A stretch of 64,000 nt of DNA from Mesoplasma chauliocola (lineage in GTDB: Bacteria; Bacillota_I; Bacilli_A; Mycoplasmatales; Mycoplasmataceae): assembly GCF_002290085.1 (NCBI RefSeq), contig NZ_CP023173.1, positions 62,001 to 126,000 of the forward strand. Reading direction: 5' to 3'. The stretch's first letter is position 1. Each line of letters opens with the position of its first letter. The notes beneath the pieces were generated by a model. The model did no database searches, was not told the DNA's origin, and worked only from the letters and a program-made list of their open reading frames with translations. Both the position numbers and the translations under genes were made by a program. Positions 24,815 through 35,607 of the stretch are shown here, piece after piece.

Positions 24815-24901
24815 AAGGAAAATATTCCTTAAATTAATAGTATCATTTATTTTTAAATATGTATATAAAATATGTATATAAAATATTTGAAGTAGTATAA
24901 T
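24815..24901. promoter_or_regulatory. Divergent promoter with tandem 13-bp repeats
   Basis: Between the two cysteine-rich genes lie the palindrome AAGGAAAATATTCCTT (24815-24830) and two adjacent perfect copies of TATGTATATAAAA (24858-24870 and 24871-24883). The rightward TATAAT is at 24896-24901, so the tandem repeats cover its -35 region. A third copy of the 13-mer occurs at 25637-25649 upstream of azoR copy 2. The positions suggest a shared operator, but the AT-rich background weakens the argument. Confidence 0.5.
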
Positions 24902-24923
24902 TAAACTTAAAAGAGGTAATACA

Positions 24924-25235
24924 ATGAACAATATAAAAGTAAAGATTATTAATAAATTAGGTGGAAAGCAAGTAAATATCTATTTAAATGATGAAACACT
25001 AATTTTAGAAGAAATGTATGAAAAAAAATTTAATCAAAAACCGAATAGATCAAAAATATATAAAGAATATTTAAAAAAACAATTGTCAGATGAACTAATT
25101 TTAGAAGCAAAAACATTAGATAAGAATATTTGTAGTTGTTGTGAAAATGATTATTCATTAACTAAACAACAAATGTACATTTGCAAAGCAAATAATAAAA
25201 CTTGTATAATTTGTCAGGAATGTTTAATTAAATAA
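24924..25235 (+). CDS. Uncharacterised 103-residue protein with C-terminal cysteine cluster
   Basis: I do not recognise a family. The N-terminal ~70 residues are basic and mixed in character, and may form strands followed by helices. The last 35 residues hold seven cysteines in CSCC, a single Cys, and C-x-x-C-x-x-C (CIICQEC), which looks like a zinc-ribbon or metal site. AAAGAGGT precedes the start and TATAAT lies about 22 bases upstream of the ATG. It is divergent from the 11-Cys peptide and near an HxlR regulator, which suggests a metal or thiol stress role. That role is inference from context only. Confidence 0.7.
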   Translation: MNNIKVKIINKLGGKQVNIYLNDETLILEEMYEKKFNQKPNRSKIYKEYLKKQLSDELILEAKTLDKNICSCCENDYSLTKQQMYICKANNKTCIICQECLIK

Positions 25236-25264
25236 GTCTTGATTTAAGAAGACTTATTTTTATT
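25231..25264. terminator. Bidirectional terminator between 103-residue gene and hxlR
   Basis: The hairpin AATAAGTCTT/AAGACTTATT with T-rich flank overlaps the stop codons of both convergent genes. Confidence 0.82.
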
Positions 25265-25558
25265 ATTTGCTATTCCTCATTCAGTCATTTGTTTTAAGAC
25301 AGGTTCAAGAGATTTGCCTAACTCGGTTAATGAATATTCAACTTTTGGAGGAACCACAGGATATACTTTTCTATAAACAAGATCATTTTCTTCTAAGAAA
25401 CGTAAATTTGCAGTTAAAACTTTTTGACTAATTCCATTTATTTTCTTTTCCAATTCATTAAATCTTAATTTTCCAAATGAAAGCTCACGTATTATTAAAA
25501 TAATTCATTTTGATTTAATAAAACTTAATGTATATTCTAAAGGGCAAAATTCTTCCAT
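25244..25558 (-). CDS. HxlR-family winged-helix regulator (YodB/HypR-like)
   Basis: This 104-residue protein has the HxlR signature: an N-terminal CPLEYTLSFIKSKW, the recognition helix region GISQKVLTANLRFLEE, and the wing followed by YSLTELGKSLEP. Its only cysteine is C5, in the position of the redox-sensing Cys6 of B. subtilis YodB and the sensing Cys of HypR. YodB represses an azoreductase gene, and here the gene is divergent from an azoreductase-like gene 115 bases away. It is therefore probably a thiol-based sensor of quinones or disulfide stress. TGA codons encode Trp. Confidence 0.88.
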
Positions 25559-25577
25559 AATTTCTACTTTCTTTTTT

Positions 25578-25608
25578 GTAAGTATATAACATTAAAGTTT
25601 GTACTTAC
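25578..25608. promoter_or_regulatory. Inverted repeat in hxlR-azoR intergenic region, candidate operator
   Basis: GTAAGTA (25578-25584) and TACTTAC (25602-25608) form perfect inverted 7-base arms separated by 17 bases, centred between the divergent hxlR and azoR starts. HxlR dimers bind short palindromes near their own promoters, so this is the best local candidate. The 13-mer TATGTATATAAAA at 25637-25649 lies between it and azoR. Confidence 0.5.
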
Positions 25609-25673
25609 ATATTTGTTTATTTAGATTTATTATATATATGTATATAAAAAAATACAAATGAAGGGAAAATAAT

Positions 25674-26271
25674 ATGAGTAAAATATTAGTTATAAATTCA
25701 AGTGTTTCTCAATTAGAAAATTCTGATTCGCTTGCTATGTCAAATCTTTTTATAGAAGAGTACAAAAAAATAAATTCAAATGATGATTTTTTTTTACTTA
25801 GATTTAAATAAAACAGCAATGGCAGAAAAAACATTAACAAGAAATAATATAGGAAATTATTTTAATCAAAATGATTCTTTCGATTTTATTGAGCAGCTAA
25901 AATCAGTAGATAAAGTTATTTTAAATTTTTCAATGATCAATTTGAGTATTCCAGCTTTATTGAAAAATTATATTGACCATATAACACTTGCAAACGTGAC
26001 TTTTACGTATAAAGGTTCTACTGACGGAAATGCCATAGGGTTATTAACAAATCTTAAAAATGTTCAACTATTAACAACTAAAGGTGGCGCAGGAACATCA
26101 AATGCTGCGTTTACTGAATATGTAAAAGGCATGCTAGAGTTTTTAGGAGCGAAAGTTGCTGAACCAATTATAAATGAAATGATGGATATTCCACCATATA
26201 ATGAACAAACACCAGTTTTGAACTTGGAAAAAGTGAAAGAAGAAGTTATTAAAGCTGCTAAATTATTTTAA
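25674..26271 (+). pseudogene. azoR: Azoreductase-like gene (copy 2) with +1 frameshift in a T9 tract
   Basis: The start at 25674 (after AAGGGAAAAT) reads MSKILVINSSVSQLENS, as in AzoR proteins, but the frame stops after 45 codons. The rest continues in another frame to 26271. The switch falls at the T-run 25787-25795. With eight T the reading is NSNDDFFYLDLNK, aligning residue for residue with [13 protein letters not shown] of copy 1. A one-base gain therefore explains the break, and the repaired product would be 198 residues. It could be a decayed gene, a phase-variable gene or a sequencing error. The downstream half is intact, with LKNYIDHITLANVTF, which argues that decay, if any, is recent. 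Confidence 0.85.
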
Positions 26272-26277
26272 GCAAAG

Positions 26278-26330
26278 AAAAGTACCAAACAAATCTGAAA
26301 ATAATTCAGAAATTTCTTTGGTACTTTTTA
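26278..26330. terminator. Bidirectional terminator between azoR copy 2 and ABC-F gene
   Basis: AAAAGTACCAAA pairs with TTTGGTACTTTT around a 27-base loop. It abuts the ABC-F stop codon on the minus strand. Confidence 0.8.
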
Positions 26331-27869
26331 TTATCCAAGTATGTCTTCAAAGTTTAAAACTTTATCAGCCCATTGTGTTTCAAAGTTAATATCGTGTGTA
26401 GTTATTAGAACAGTACCTTCAAATTGTTTAATTGCATCAAGTAAAGATTCTTTAGCTAATACATCGATGTGGTTAGTGGGCTCATCTAAGATTAACAAGC
26501 TACTAGGTTCTAAACTTAAAGCAGCAAGTCTTACTTTGGTTTGTTCTCCTCCAGATAGATCTTTCATTTTATTCATCATTAAATCGCTCTTAACACCAAA
26601 CATACCAATTTTAGCTCTAACCTCTCCTGGAGTCATTTGAGGGTATCTTGTTAATAAATAACTAACTGGTGTTTCATGCTCTTCAAAGTCATCAATTTGA
26701 TGGAAAAAATTAGTATAAACTCCTTGTCCAATCTGAACATCACCATTAATTTTTGGTGTTTCGTTTGCAATCGTTTTTAAGAACGTTGTTTTACCTATTC
26801 CATTATAACCCTTAACAATACATTTTTCTCCTTCACGCAATTCAAAAGTTAGTGGTTTTGTTAAGGCAAAGTCATAACCTATTTCCAATTGCTCAGCCTT
26901 AACAATGACTGTAGAACTAGGTCTACGATATTTAAAGTGCATATTAGGTTTTGCATTTTCTTTTCTAGCATCCATTACATCAATTTTTTCTAATTGTTTT
27001 TGTCTAGATTGAGCACTACGGGCTGTAGAAGCTCTAGCACCGTTTTTTGCTATATAATCCTTCAATTTTGAAATTTGTGCTTGTTGTGATTCTCTAGCTT
27101 TATCGTATTGCTCAGCTCTTAGAGAAGAAAGTTCTAAGTATTTATCGTAGTTTCCTACGTATCTTACAATTTCTAAATTTTCAATTGCGTAAATTATATT
27201 TACTGTTCTGTTTATAAAGTCTCTATCATGAGATACTAGTAAAAAAGCATTTTCATAATTCTGTAAAAAGTTAACAAGTCATTCAACTTGTTCAACGTCC
27301 AGAAAGTTAGTAGGTTCATCAAGCAAAATAAAATCGTCATTTTTTAATAACAACTTTGCTAATAAAATCTTCCCTCTTTGCCCTCCTGAAAGAGACCCTA
27401 ATGGTCTTTTAATATTATCAGGTTCAATCCCTAAACCAGTTACTAAATTTCCTATTTGTTTATCTATACTATCAAAACCTTTTATATTTAATTCTTCTTG
27501 CAAAGCCAATGCTTTAACGAGTTCTTCTTCTTTATATTCTATGGCCATGTCCTCATAAATTTTATTTATTTGTGCTTCTATGTCATAAAGATAATTAAAT
27601 GCGTCTCTTAAATATTCTTCCCCACTAACTGTCATATCAACTTCTTGATGTTGATCAAGATATCCGATTTTTGCTTTTGGATGTCATTCAACTTCACCAT
27701 GATCAGGAACTATTTTTTGTGCAATAATGTTTAAAAGAGTAGTTTTACCAGCACCATTTGGACCTAAAAGAGCCACATGCTCACCTTTATTGATTCGCAT
27801 GCTTGATTCTTCATATAATTTCTTTCCACCATTTTGGTGTGTTATATTATCTAATACTATTAAACTCAT
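26331..27869 (-). CDS. ABC-F family ATPase (YkpA/YbiT-like ribosome-associated protein)
   Basis: This 512-residue protein has two ABC domains and no membrane segments. Walker A motifs are GPNGAGKTT and GYNGIGKTT, the signature motifs are LSGGQRGK and LSGGEQTK, and both sites have LDEPTN. The interdomain linker contains GARASTARSAQSRQKQL, typical of the YkpA/YbiT group. ABC-F proteins bind the ribosomal E site and modulate translation. Some give antibiotic resistance, which cannot be judged here. AAGGAGAAAAT precedes the start. Three TGA codons read as Trp and join the open segments. Confidence 0.92.
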
Positions 27870-27911
27870 ATTTTCTCCTTAAAAATAAATCTTTTTAATT
27901 TTATCAAAATA

Positions 27912-27939
27912 ATAAAAATAAAAAAGGGAGTAACTCCCT
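27912..27939 (-). terminator. Terminator of PAP2 gene
   Basis: On the minus strand AGGGAG-TTA-CTCCCT is followed by a long T-rich run. The stem begins within the TAG stop codon. Confidence 0.85.
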
Positions 27940-29068
27940 ATCTAAAGTTTTTATTATGCTTTAAGTTATACTTACTTATTATTTTATCTATAATTGCTCC
28001 ATTTATAATTAAAGCAAATAGTGAAATTGATATTGTAAAAGATGTATCTGTTATTCAATGTGTTCTTGAAATTATTTGAGTGTATTGCATTATATTTATA
28101 TGAATAAACCAAATGACTATAATGACTCATTTATACCAATTAATTTTTCTTTTCTTTTTTTCTCCCAAAAAGAAATATCCAGCAAACAAAATTGTAAAAG
28201 AAGAATTCATATGTCCAGATGGGAAATCCATATTTCATCAACCTGGTTCTCCAGAGCCTAAGGGTTTAAAAATACTAGTTATATTTCCAAAAAAATCATT
28301 AACTTGTCATCATTCTTTATAAGGAACAGATTCAACATTTGTACCATTCAGATAACCCCAACTTTTAATTGTATGCCCGGTTTGAATTCAATATTGAGCT
28401 CATTCTGCTTTCATTTGCTCAGAGTAAAAGATATTTTCAAAGTCAACACTATAAAAATAAGGGCGACCAAAAGTAGGTTTCATTATTCAAACAACAAGAC
28501 TTGTTAATAAAAAAATAACAAAAGCTTTTATCGCATCAACTCTATAACCATTAACCAATAAATCCTGTCTTTTAGAAAATTTAAATCGTAAATAGTAAAA
28601 TAAGCAAATAAAAGAAAGACTTTCAATAACAAATAAAAAAATTAAAATATACTGTCGAATTTTTTGGCTTTCAAAAAATATCGCGTTTACTCCTGATCCA
28701 TATCCATCGTTTCTATTAGGAGCAGAAATTATTGCAATTAAATTAAAAGTTATTCAATAAACAAGAAAAGCAACATAATAAATGTATAAGATTATTTTCC
28801 ACTTATTACTTTTATTTGATGAAAAATAAGTTACTTCAAGTATTACTGCAACAAAACAAAAAATAAAAACAAAAGATTGTGTCATTCCTAATTCTTCATA
28901 AATTCAAACAATTATTTTTAAAGAATAGTTATCCATCCCTTGAGCAAATCATGTATTTATTTGCATGTCAAAAAAACTTCCAATTATAAATAAAGAAATG
29001 GTTAATATAAAGAAACTTAATAATAGTATTTTTAAAATTAAATAGTTTTTATTTTTTGTTTGAAACAT
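27938..29068 (-). CDS. PAP2-family membrane phosphatase
   Basis: This 376-residue integral membrane protein carries the three PAP2 superfamily motifs: KPTFGRP (K197, R202, P203), PSGH (283-286) and SRTHWITD (H337, D341). It has about six or more hydrophobic segments and an extended region between motif 1 and motif 2. Family members dephosphorylate phosphatidic acid, isoprenyl diphosphates or similar lipids. Without a cell wall an undecaprenyl role is less likely than phospholipid metabolism, but that is inference. It is fragmented by many TGA (Trp) codons, so a standard-code reading hides it. Its start overlaps the end of the upstream exonuclease gene by 20 bases. Confidence 0.87.
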
Positions 29069-30002
29069 TTTTGTTCTTTGCTGCCTTTCCAGTCATATTG
29101 TTTTGTTTTGCTAATTCAGCCATTTTTTCAACATCAGCAACGTATGCTCACATTTTATGTTTTTTCAAAAATTTACCTAAGCCATATCAATTTACTTTTA
29201 AAGGTTTTAAATTCACACGACCTATTGGAAGACGATCTTGAATTTTAGTTATTTTTTTATTTACTAAAATTAATTCTTTACTTTCATTTAATCTTTTTGC
29301 AATATTTTTGTTAATTTCATCAATATGTTCAAAAATTAAATCTATGTTTTCGTATTTGTTAAGTAATTCAATTGCCTGAGCATAGTGAAGATATCTAACA
29401 CCTTTGATATTATCACTAGGATCTCCCATTAATGCTTTTATATCAGCAACTTGATTTGGGTAACAACCAAACTTTTCAAAAACTTTGTCTTTATCAATTA
29501 AAATATGTGCATCATCTTTACTATTGTTTGTAATAACAGTTGTTTTATCACTAACCAATTGAAATATGTCTTTGTCATTAGACAAAATGTGAACGTTATA
29601 ATCAAGATTAGTCGCAATTCTGTTTATTGTTCCCATAATGTCATCAGCCTCATATCTTGGCATTTCATATCAAGGTATATTGGCCGCACTTAAAAATTCT
29701 CTAATGATTTGTTTTTGTGGAACTAAATCTTCGGGAGTTTCTTTTCTTTTTGCTTTATATTCTGGATATAGTTCTCGACGTCAACAACCTTCATCCATAT
29801 CTAATGTAACGATAATGGTATAGTAGTTGTTTTTCTTTACTAATTGATTAATTTTTGCAACAAAAGTGTAAATTGCGTTTATAGGCACACCTTCTCTGTT
29901 TGTTGCTAATTTTTTTCTCTTAAGAGTTCCATAATAACCCTTATGTAGCAAATGATATCCGTCGATAATTAATATCGTGCGTTTTTCATTTAATGTATTC
30001 AT
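29049..30002 (-). CDS. 5'-3' exonuclease (stand-alone PolA N-terminal domain)
   Basis: This 317-residue nuclease is equivalent to the N-terminal flap-endonuclease domain of DNA polymerase I. Metal-site motifs are ILIIDGYHLLHKGYY, VTLDMDEG (Asp), YEADDIMGTI and LSNDKDIFQL, followed by the helix-3-turn region GDPSDNIKG. No polymerase domain follows, as in other mollicutes. It would remove RNA primers and repair flaps. A Lys/Asn-rich tail ends it. The start follows AAGGAATTT. Four or more TGA codons encode Trp. The end overlaps the PAP2 start by 20 bases, so the two are cotranscribed. Confidence 0.92.
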
Positions 30003-30071
30003 TTTTTCAAATTCCTTACAAGTAACATTATATCACTAAGGTAAACAAACTAAAAGGTAAATAAAAAATTG

Positions 30072-30632
30072 CTAAATAAGCATGTGCTTTATTTCAATAA
30101 TTTGACTATCTTTAGCATTAATTTCAAATAAGCAATTTAAATTGGAAAAGTTTTTTTCTAAAATTTCTACGTTATTTTTATTTAAAAATTGTTCAATTTC
30201 TTTTTTATTTTTAATATTAAATTTAATTCGCAAAATATTTCATTCTTTAACAGTATCAATTACAGCAATCTTTAAGATATTTGCTGCGCTTGAAGTATAC
30301 GCTCTTGTTAAAGGGCCAGCGCCAAGCTTAATACCACCAAAGTATCTAGTTACAATAATACAAACATTCGTTAAATTATTCTTTTCAATTACATTAAAAA
30401 TAGGTTTTCCAGCAGTTCCTTTTGGTTCTCCATCATCACTATAACCACCAAAAATATTTACAACGCCTATTTTGTATGCATAACAATTATGTTTTGCGTC
30501 AGCAGAAGAAAAGTCTTTTAAAAAATTATCTAATTCTTGTTTAGAATTTACTTGTTTTACATGACAAATAAATTTTGATTTTTTAATTTCAATAGTTTGT
30601 GAATAAACTGATTCATTTTTTATTGTATTCAA
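30072..30632 (-). CDS. yigZ: YigZ/IMPACT family protein
   Basis: This 186-residue protein has the UPF0029/Impact N-terminal domain: AKHNCYAYKIG, YSDDGEPKGTAGKPI and VTRYFGGIKLGAGPLTRAY. The C-terminal domain of about 60 residues is weakly conserved. The family may affect translation, but its biochemical role is unsettled. The start is a TTG at 30632, chosen because it begins the conserved reading and has AAAGGAG about 11 bases upstream. A nearby ATG at 30638 is in the wrong frame. TGA at 30237-30239 reads as Trp. Confidence 0.88.
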
Positions 30633-30709
30633 AAGTCATTTCTCCTTTACTAAATAGATTATAATCATTATAATTATTAAAGTTAAAAAATTAATTATTA
30701 GGAGGCAAA

Positions 30710-33541
30710 ATGGCATCAGACAAAAGTTTACTTCGTATGTATGGTAAATATGCAGATCAAATTATTTCATTAGAACCAGAAATGAAAAAACTAGCAAATG
30801 AAGATTTTGCAGTCAAAACACAAGAATTTAAAGACAGAATTGCAAATGGTGAAAATATTGATGATTTAATCATTGAGTCATATGCATTAGCAAGAGAAGC
30901 TGCAAATCGTGTCTTAGGATTAAATGCTTATAAAGTGCAATTAACAGGAGCAATTATTTTACATTTTGGTGATATTGCAGAAATGAGAACTGGTGAAGGT
31001 AAAACTTTAACAGGTCTTTTCCCTGCTTATTTAAACGCTTTAACAGGAAAAGGGGTTCATATTGTTACAGTAAACGAATATTTATCAAGACGTGACTCTG
31101 AAATAAATGGTCAAGTTTTTGATTTATTGGGAATTACTGTTGGTCTTAATGGAACAAGAATGCCAAAACATCTAAAAAGAGCAGCTTATCATGCAGATAT
31201 TACTTATACAACAAATGCAGAACTAGGATTTGATTATCTAAGAGACAATATGGTTATAAATAAAGAGCATAAAGTTCAAAGAGAACTGAATTATGCAATT
31301 ATTGATGAGGCCGACTCTGTTCTTATTGATGAGGCTAGAACACCTTTAATAATTTCTGGTGGATCATCTTCAAGAATTAATTTATACAAAGCTGCAGATG
31401 AATTTGCACAAAAAGTTGATGAAAAACAAGACATTGATATTGACTTAGAAACAAAACAAGTTTATTTAACAGAAGCAGGTATGAAAAGAGCTAAAGATTT
31501 CTTTTCATTGGATAACTTATTTGCTTTAGAAAATACTGAAATTTTTCACTTAATATTAAATGCATTGAAAGCTCACTTTACTTTTAAAGAAGGCGTTGAA
31601 TATACTGTTGCTACTGGTGAAGTTGAATTGATTGATCAATTTACAGGGAGAATTTTAAAAGGTCGTGCATATTCTGACGGACTTCAACAAGCAATACAAG
31701 CTAAAGAAAAAGTTGAAATTGAAGAAGAAACAACAACATTAGCAACAATTACTTATCAAAACTTTTATCGTTTATACTCAAAATTATCTGGTATGACAGG
31801 TACAGCAAAAACTGAAGAAGAAGAATTTATTAAGATTTATAATACAAGAGTTGTTGTTTGTCCAACTAATAGACCAATTATTAGAAAAGATGAACCAGAT
31901 TTTACATTTGGAACAAAGAATGCAGCTCTTAAAAAATTAATGTTAGATGTTAAACATTATAATGAAATTGGAAATCCTATTCTTATTGGTACAACAAGTG
32001 TTGAATCATCAGAACAAATTGCTAGATACTTAGAAAAAGCGGGTTTACACTTTGAAATGATTAATGCCAAAAACCATGATAGAGAAGCAGATATTGTTGC
32101 TCAAGCTGGACAAAAAAAAGCAATTACACTTGCAACTAATATGGCCGGTCGTGGAACAGATATTAAATTAAGCAAAGAAGTAAAAGAACTTGGTGGTCTT
32201 ATTGTTTTTGGAGTTGAAAGAAACGAAGCAAGACGTATTGATAACCAATTAAGAGGAAGAAGTGGCCGTCAGGGAGATCCTGGTATGTCAAGGTTTTATA
32301 TTTCAATGGAAGATGATTTAATGGTTCGTTTTGCTTCTCCAAGAGCTAGAAAAAGCTTTTTAAGTTTAGGGGATGAACATATTAAATCTAAGTTCTTTAC
32401 AAGAGCCGTCACAAATGCTCAAAAAAAATTAGAAGGATTAAACTTTGATCAACGTAAAAATGTTTTAGACTATGATAACATTTTAGCTCAACAACGTGAA
32501 GCCATGTATGCTCAACGTGATTCTATTTTAGAAGCTGAAGACTTAAAAGTAGTTATTAAAAAATTTGAAATTACTGTAGCTTATGAATTAATTGAAGAGA
32601 ACTCAGAATTAATTCATAATGAAAAAACATTAAATGCTGAAAAACTATTAGCAGCGATTGATGGAAAACTTGTAGCACACAAAAGATTTGTAGCAAAGGA
32701 CTTTTATAATAAAGAAAAAATGACTTTGGCAATTCAAATCGCAGAAGCTATGCTTGATTTTTATAAAGCAAGAGTTATTGATATTCCTGAAGATGTAGTT
32801 TTACAAATGGAAAGAAAAAATATTTTGACTTCTTTTGATAAATATTGAACTAGACATATTGATATTGCTTCAAAACTTAAGGCTGGTATTTACTTACAAC
32901 AATATGCTCAAAATAACCCATTAGCTGTTTATGTTGAACAAGCAACTGAATTGTTTAATAAAACAAAAGTTTATATTGCTTCAGAAGTTGTGGATATTTT
33001 ATCTAAAATAATTTTAAGAGATCCTGAGCAAAAAAATGAACCACAAAAAATTGAGATTACAGATGCAATTATTGATGATATATTAGAAACAACAGGATTA
33101 ACAAAAGCAAATATAAATAATAAAGATATTAATGATAAATTTGATGAATTAATTAGCAAGGCAACAAACCAAAACGATATTAAAAAATTATCAATGCAAA
33201 GAGATATCATGCTTGGTTTAGTTATTGAAATTCAAAAGAGAAGAGAAAATTCTGGAAATAAAACAGTTAATATTGGAAAAGAAGAAATTGATAACATGCT
33301 TGCTTTATTAGGAATTGAAGATATTGGTACAGCAACAAAAGAGGAAGTTCTTCAAAAATTTGAAGAGAAGATAAAAGCTTCTGAAAATGAAGAAGAAAAA
33401 CAAAAAATTACAATTGCAAAAAATATTGTAGTTGCTTTACAAGAACAAATAGAACTAATTAAAAAAGACGCAAGTTCTTTGAAATCTGTTATCGATGATG
33501 ATAATGATGGTGGGGAAGTTGCTAAAGTAAGAATCGGATAG
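30710..33541 (+). CDS. secA: Protein translocase ATPase SecA
   Basis: This 943-residue motor drives preprotein export through SecYEG. Walker A (MRTGEGKT) is near residue 95, DEAD-type IIDEADSV near residue 198, and the second nucleotide domain has TNMAGRGTDIKLS and QLRGRSGRQGDPG. The helical wing/scaffold region carries YWTRHIDIASKLK, with TGA as Trp. The usual C-terminal zinc-binding SEC-C motif is missing. In its place lie two related blocks of about 60 residues starting at I783 and I855. AGGAGGC precedes the start. It is an isolated transcription unit with a terminator. Confidence 0.96.
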
Positions 33542-33546
33542 AACTA

Positions 33547-33585
33547 AACACTAGAGCAAACTCTAGTGTTTTGCTCATTATTTTT
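33547..33585 (+). terminator. Terminator after secA
   Basis: AACACTAGAG pairs perfectly with CTCTAGTGTT around a CAAA loop, and a T-rich stretch follows. Confidence 0.85.
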
Positions 33586-33603
33586 AATACTAGGAGGTAG
33601 TAT

Positions 33604-35607
33604 ATGAAATATATAGATAATAATAAATTTGATTTAAAAAGTAATTTTAAACCTGGTGGAGATCAACCTAATGCAATTAAAAATTTGGTTGAAGGGTTAA
33701 AACAAAATAAAAAACATCAAGTGCTATTAGGGGCTACTGGTACTGGTAAGACTTTTACAATGGCTAATGTAATAAAAGAAATTAATAAACCAACTTTAGT
33801 ATTGGCTCATAATAAAACTTTAGCTATGCAGTTATATTATGAATTAATGGAGTTTTTCCCAAATAATAGAGTTGAATATTTTGTTTCTAATTTCGATTTC
33901 TTTCAACCAGAAGCATATAAACCTGCAACTGACTTATACATTAATAAAGATGCAAGAATAAATATGGAATTAGATATGTTAAGAATGAGTGCAATGAACG
34001 CTCTATCAATTTGTAATGACACAATAGTTGTTGCTTCTGTTGCAGCAATTTATCCATCTCAAAATCCAATTGAATATGCATCAAGTTTTTTTGAAGTTAA
34101 GTTAGGTCAAAAATTTTCAAAAAAAATGCTGCTTTCGTATTTAGTTAAAACAGGATATACAAGAAATGATATTGAAAATGCTCCTGGAACATTTAGTGTA
34201 AAAGGCGATGTTATAAAAATTGTTCCAGGTTGATCTCTATCAGCAATGTATAGAATTTCTTTATTTGATGATCACATTGAAATGATTGATATGCTTAATA
34301 TTGTTACAGGTGCATTAATTGAAAGAATATCAACAGTAACTATTTATCCTGCTCAAGCATATGTAACTCCTGAAGATAAACTTAAACAGGCTTGTTTAAA
34401 CATTAGAGAGGAATTAACTTTAAGAGTCGAAGAATTAAAAGAAGAGGGCAAATTGTTAGAAGCTGAAAGACTGGATCAAAGAACTAGATATGATTTAGAA
34501 AGTTTAGAAGAGTTTGGATTTTGTAGTGGAATTGAAAATTATTCAGCACATTTAGATTTTAGAGCTCCTGGAGAGACACCTTATTCACTTTTAGATTATT
34601 TTAAAGGAGATTTCTTAACAATAATAGATGAATCACATATTATGATTCCGCAAACTAGAGGGATGTTTAATACTGATAGAAGTAGAAAGCAAACACTAGT
34701 TGAATATGGGTTCAGATTACCATCAGCTTTAGATAATAGACCTTTAAATTTTGAAGAATTTACAAGTAAATTAAATCAAGTTATTTATACATCAGCGACT
34801 CCCGGAGATTATGAGCTAGAACTTGTGAATAATGAAGTAGTAGAGCAAATCATTAGACCTACTGGTCTGTTAGATCCCATAATTGAGGTCAAATCAACTG
34901 AAGGTCAAATTGAAGATATTATTGAGCAAATTCATCAAAGAAGAAAGAACAATGAAAAAGTATTTATTACTACTTTGACAATAAGAATGAGTGAAGATTT
35001 AACAAATTATTTACAAGAAAGAAATATTAAAGTAGCATATTTACACTCTGAATTGAAAACACTTGAAAGAAGTGAAATTTTAAACGATTTAAGACGTGGT
35101 GTATATGATGCAGTTGTTGGAGTTAACTTATTACGTGAAGGATTAGATTTGCCAGAAGTAAGTTTAGTTTGTGTATTGGATGCAGATAAACAAGGATTCT
35201 TAAGAAATACAAAATCATTAATTCAAACAGCAGGTAGAGCAGCTAGAAATGCAAATGGTAAGGTTATTTTTTATGCTGACACAATTTCAACAGCTATGCA
35301 AGAAGCAATGGATGAAACAAACCGTAGACGTTCAATTCAAGAAGAATACAACAAAAATAATAATATTATACCAGTTACAATTGTCAAAAAAATTAATCAG
35401 TCAACTTTAAGTGAAGCAACTAGAAAAGAACTTGATAACATTAGAAAACAAAAAACAGCTAAAGGTAAAAAACAGGCATATCAAAAAACAATTGATGATA
35501 TTAGAACTGAAATGATTCAGGCAGCTAAGGATTTAGATTTTGAAAGAGCAGCAGTTTTAAGAGATACGATTATTGAATTAGAAGCTAAAAAAAGTGAGGT
35601 TAAATAA
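33604..35607 (+). CDS. uvrB: Excinuclease ABC subunit B
   Basis: This 667-residue DNA damage-recognition helicase belongs to nucleotide excision repair. Walker A is GATGTGKT at residues 43-50. The beta-hairpin region contains YYDYFQ-like FDFFQPEAYKP, helicase motifs include GRAARNANGKVIFYAD, and the C-terminal UVR domain has MIQAAKDLDFERAAVLRD. TGA at 34232-34234 is Trp. AGGAGGT precedes the start. The stop overlaps the uvrA start codon, so expression is coupled. Confidence 0.97.
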
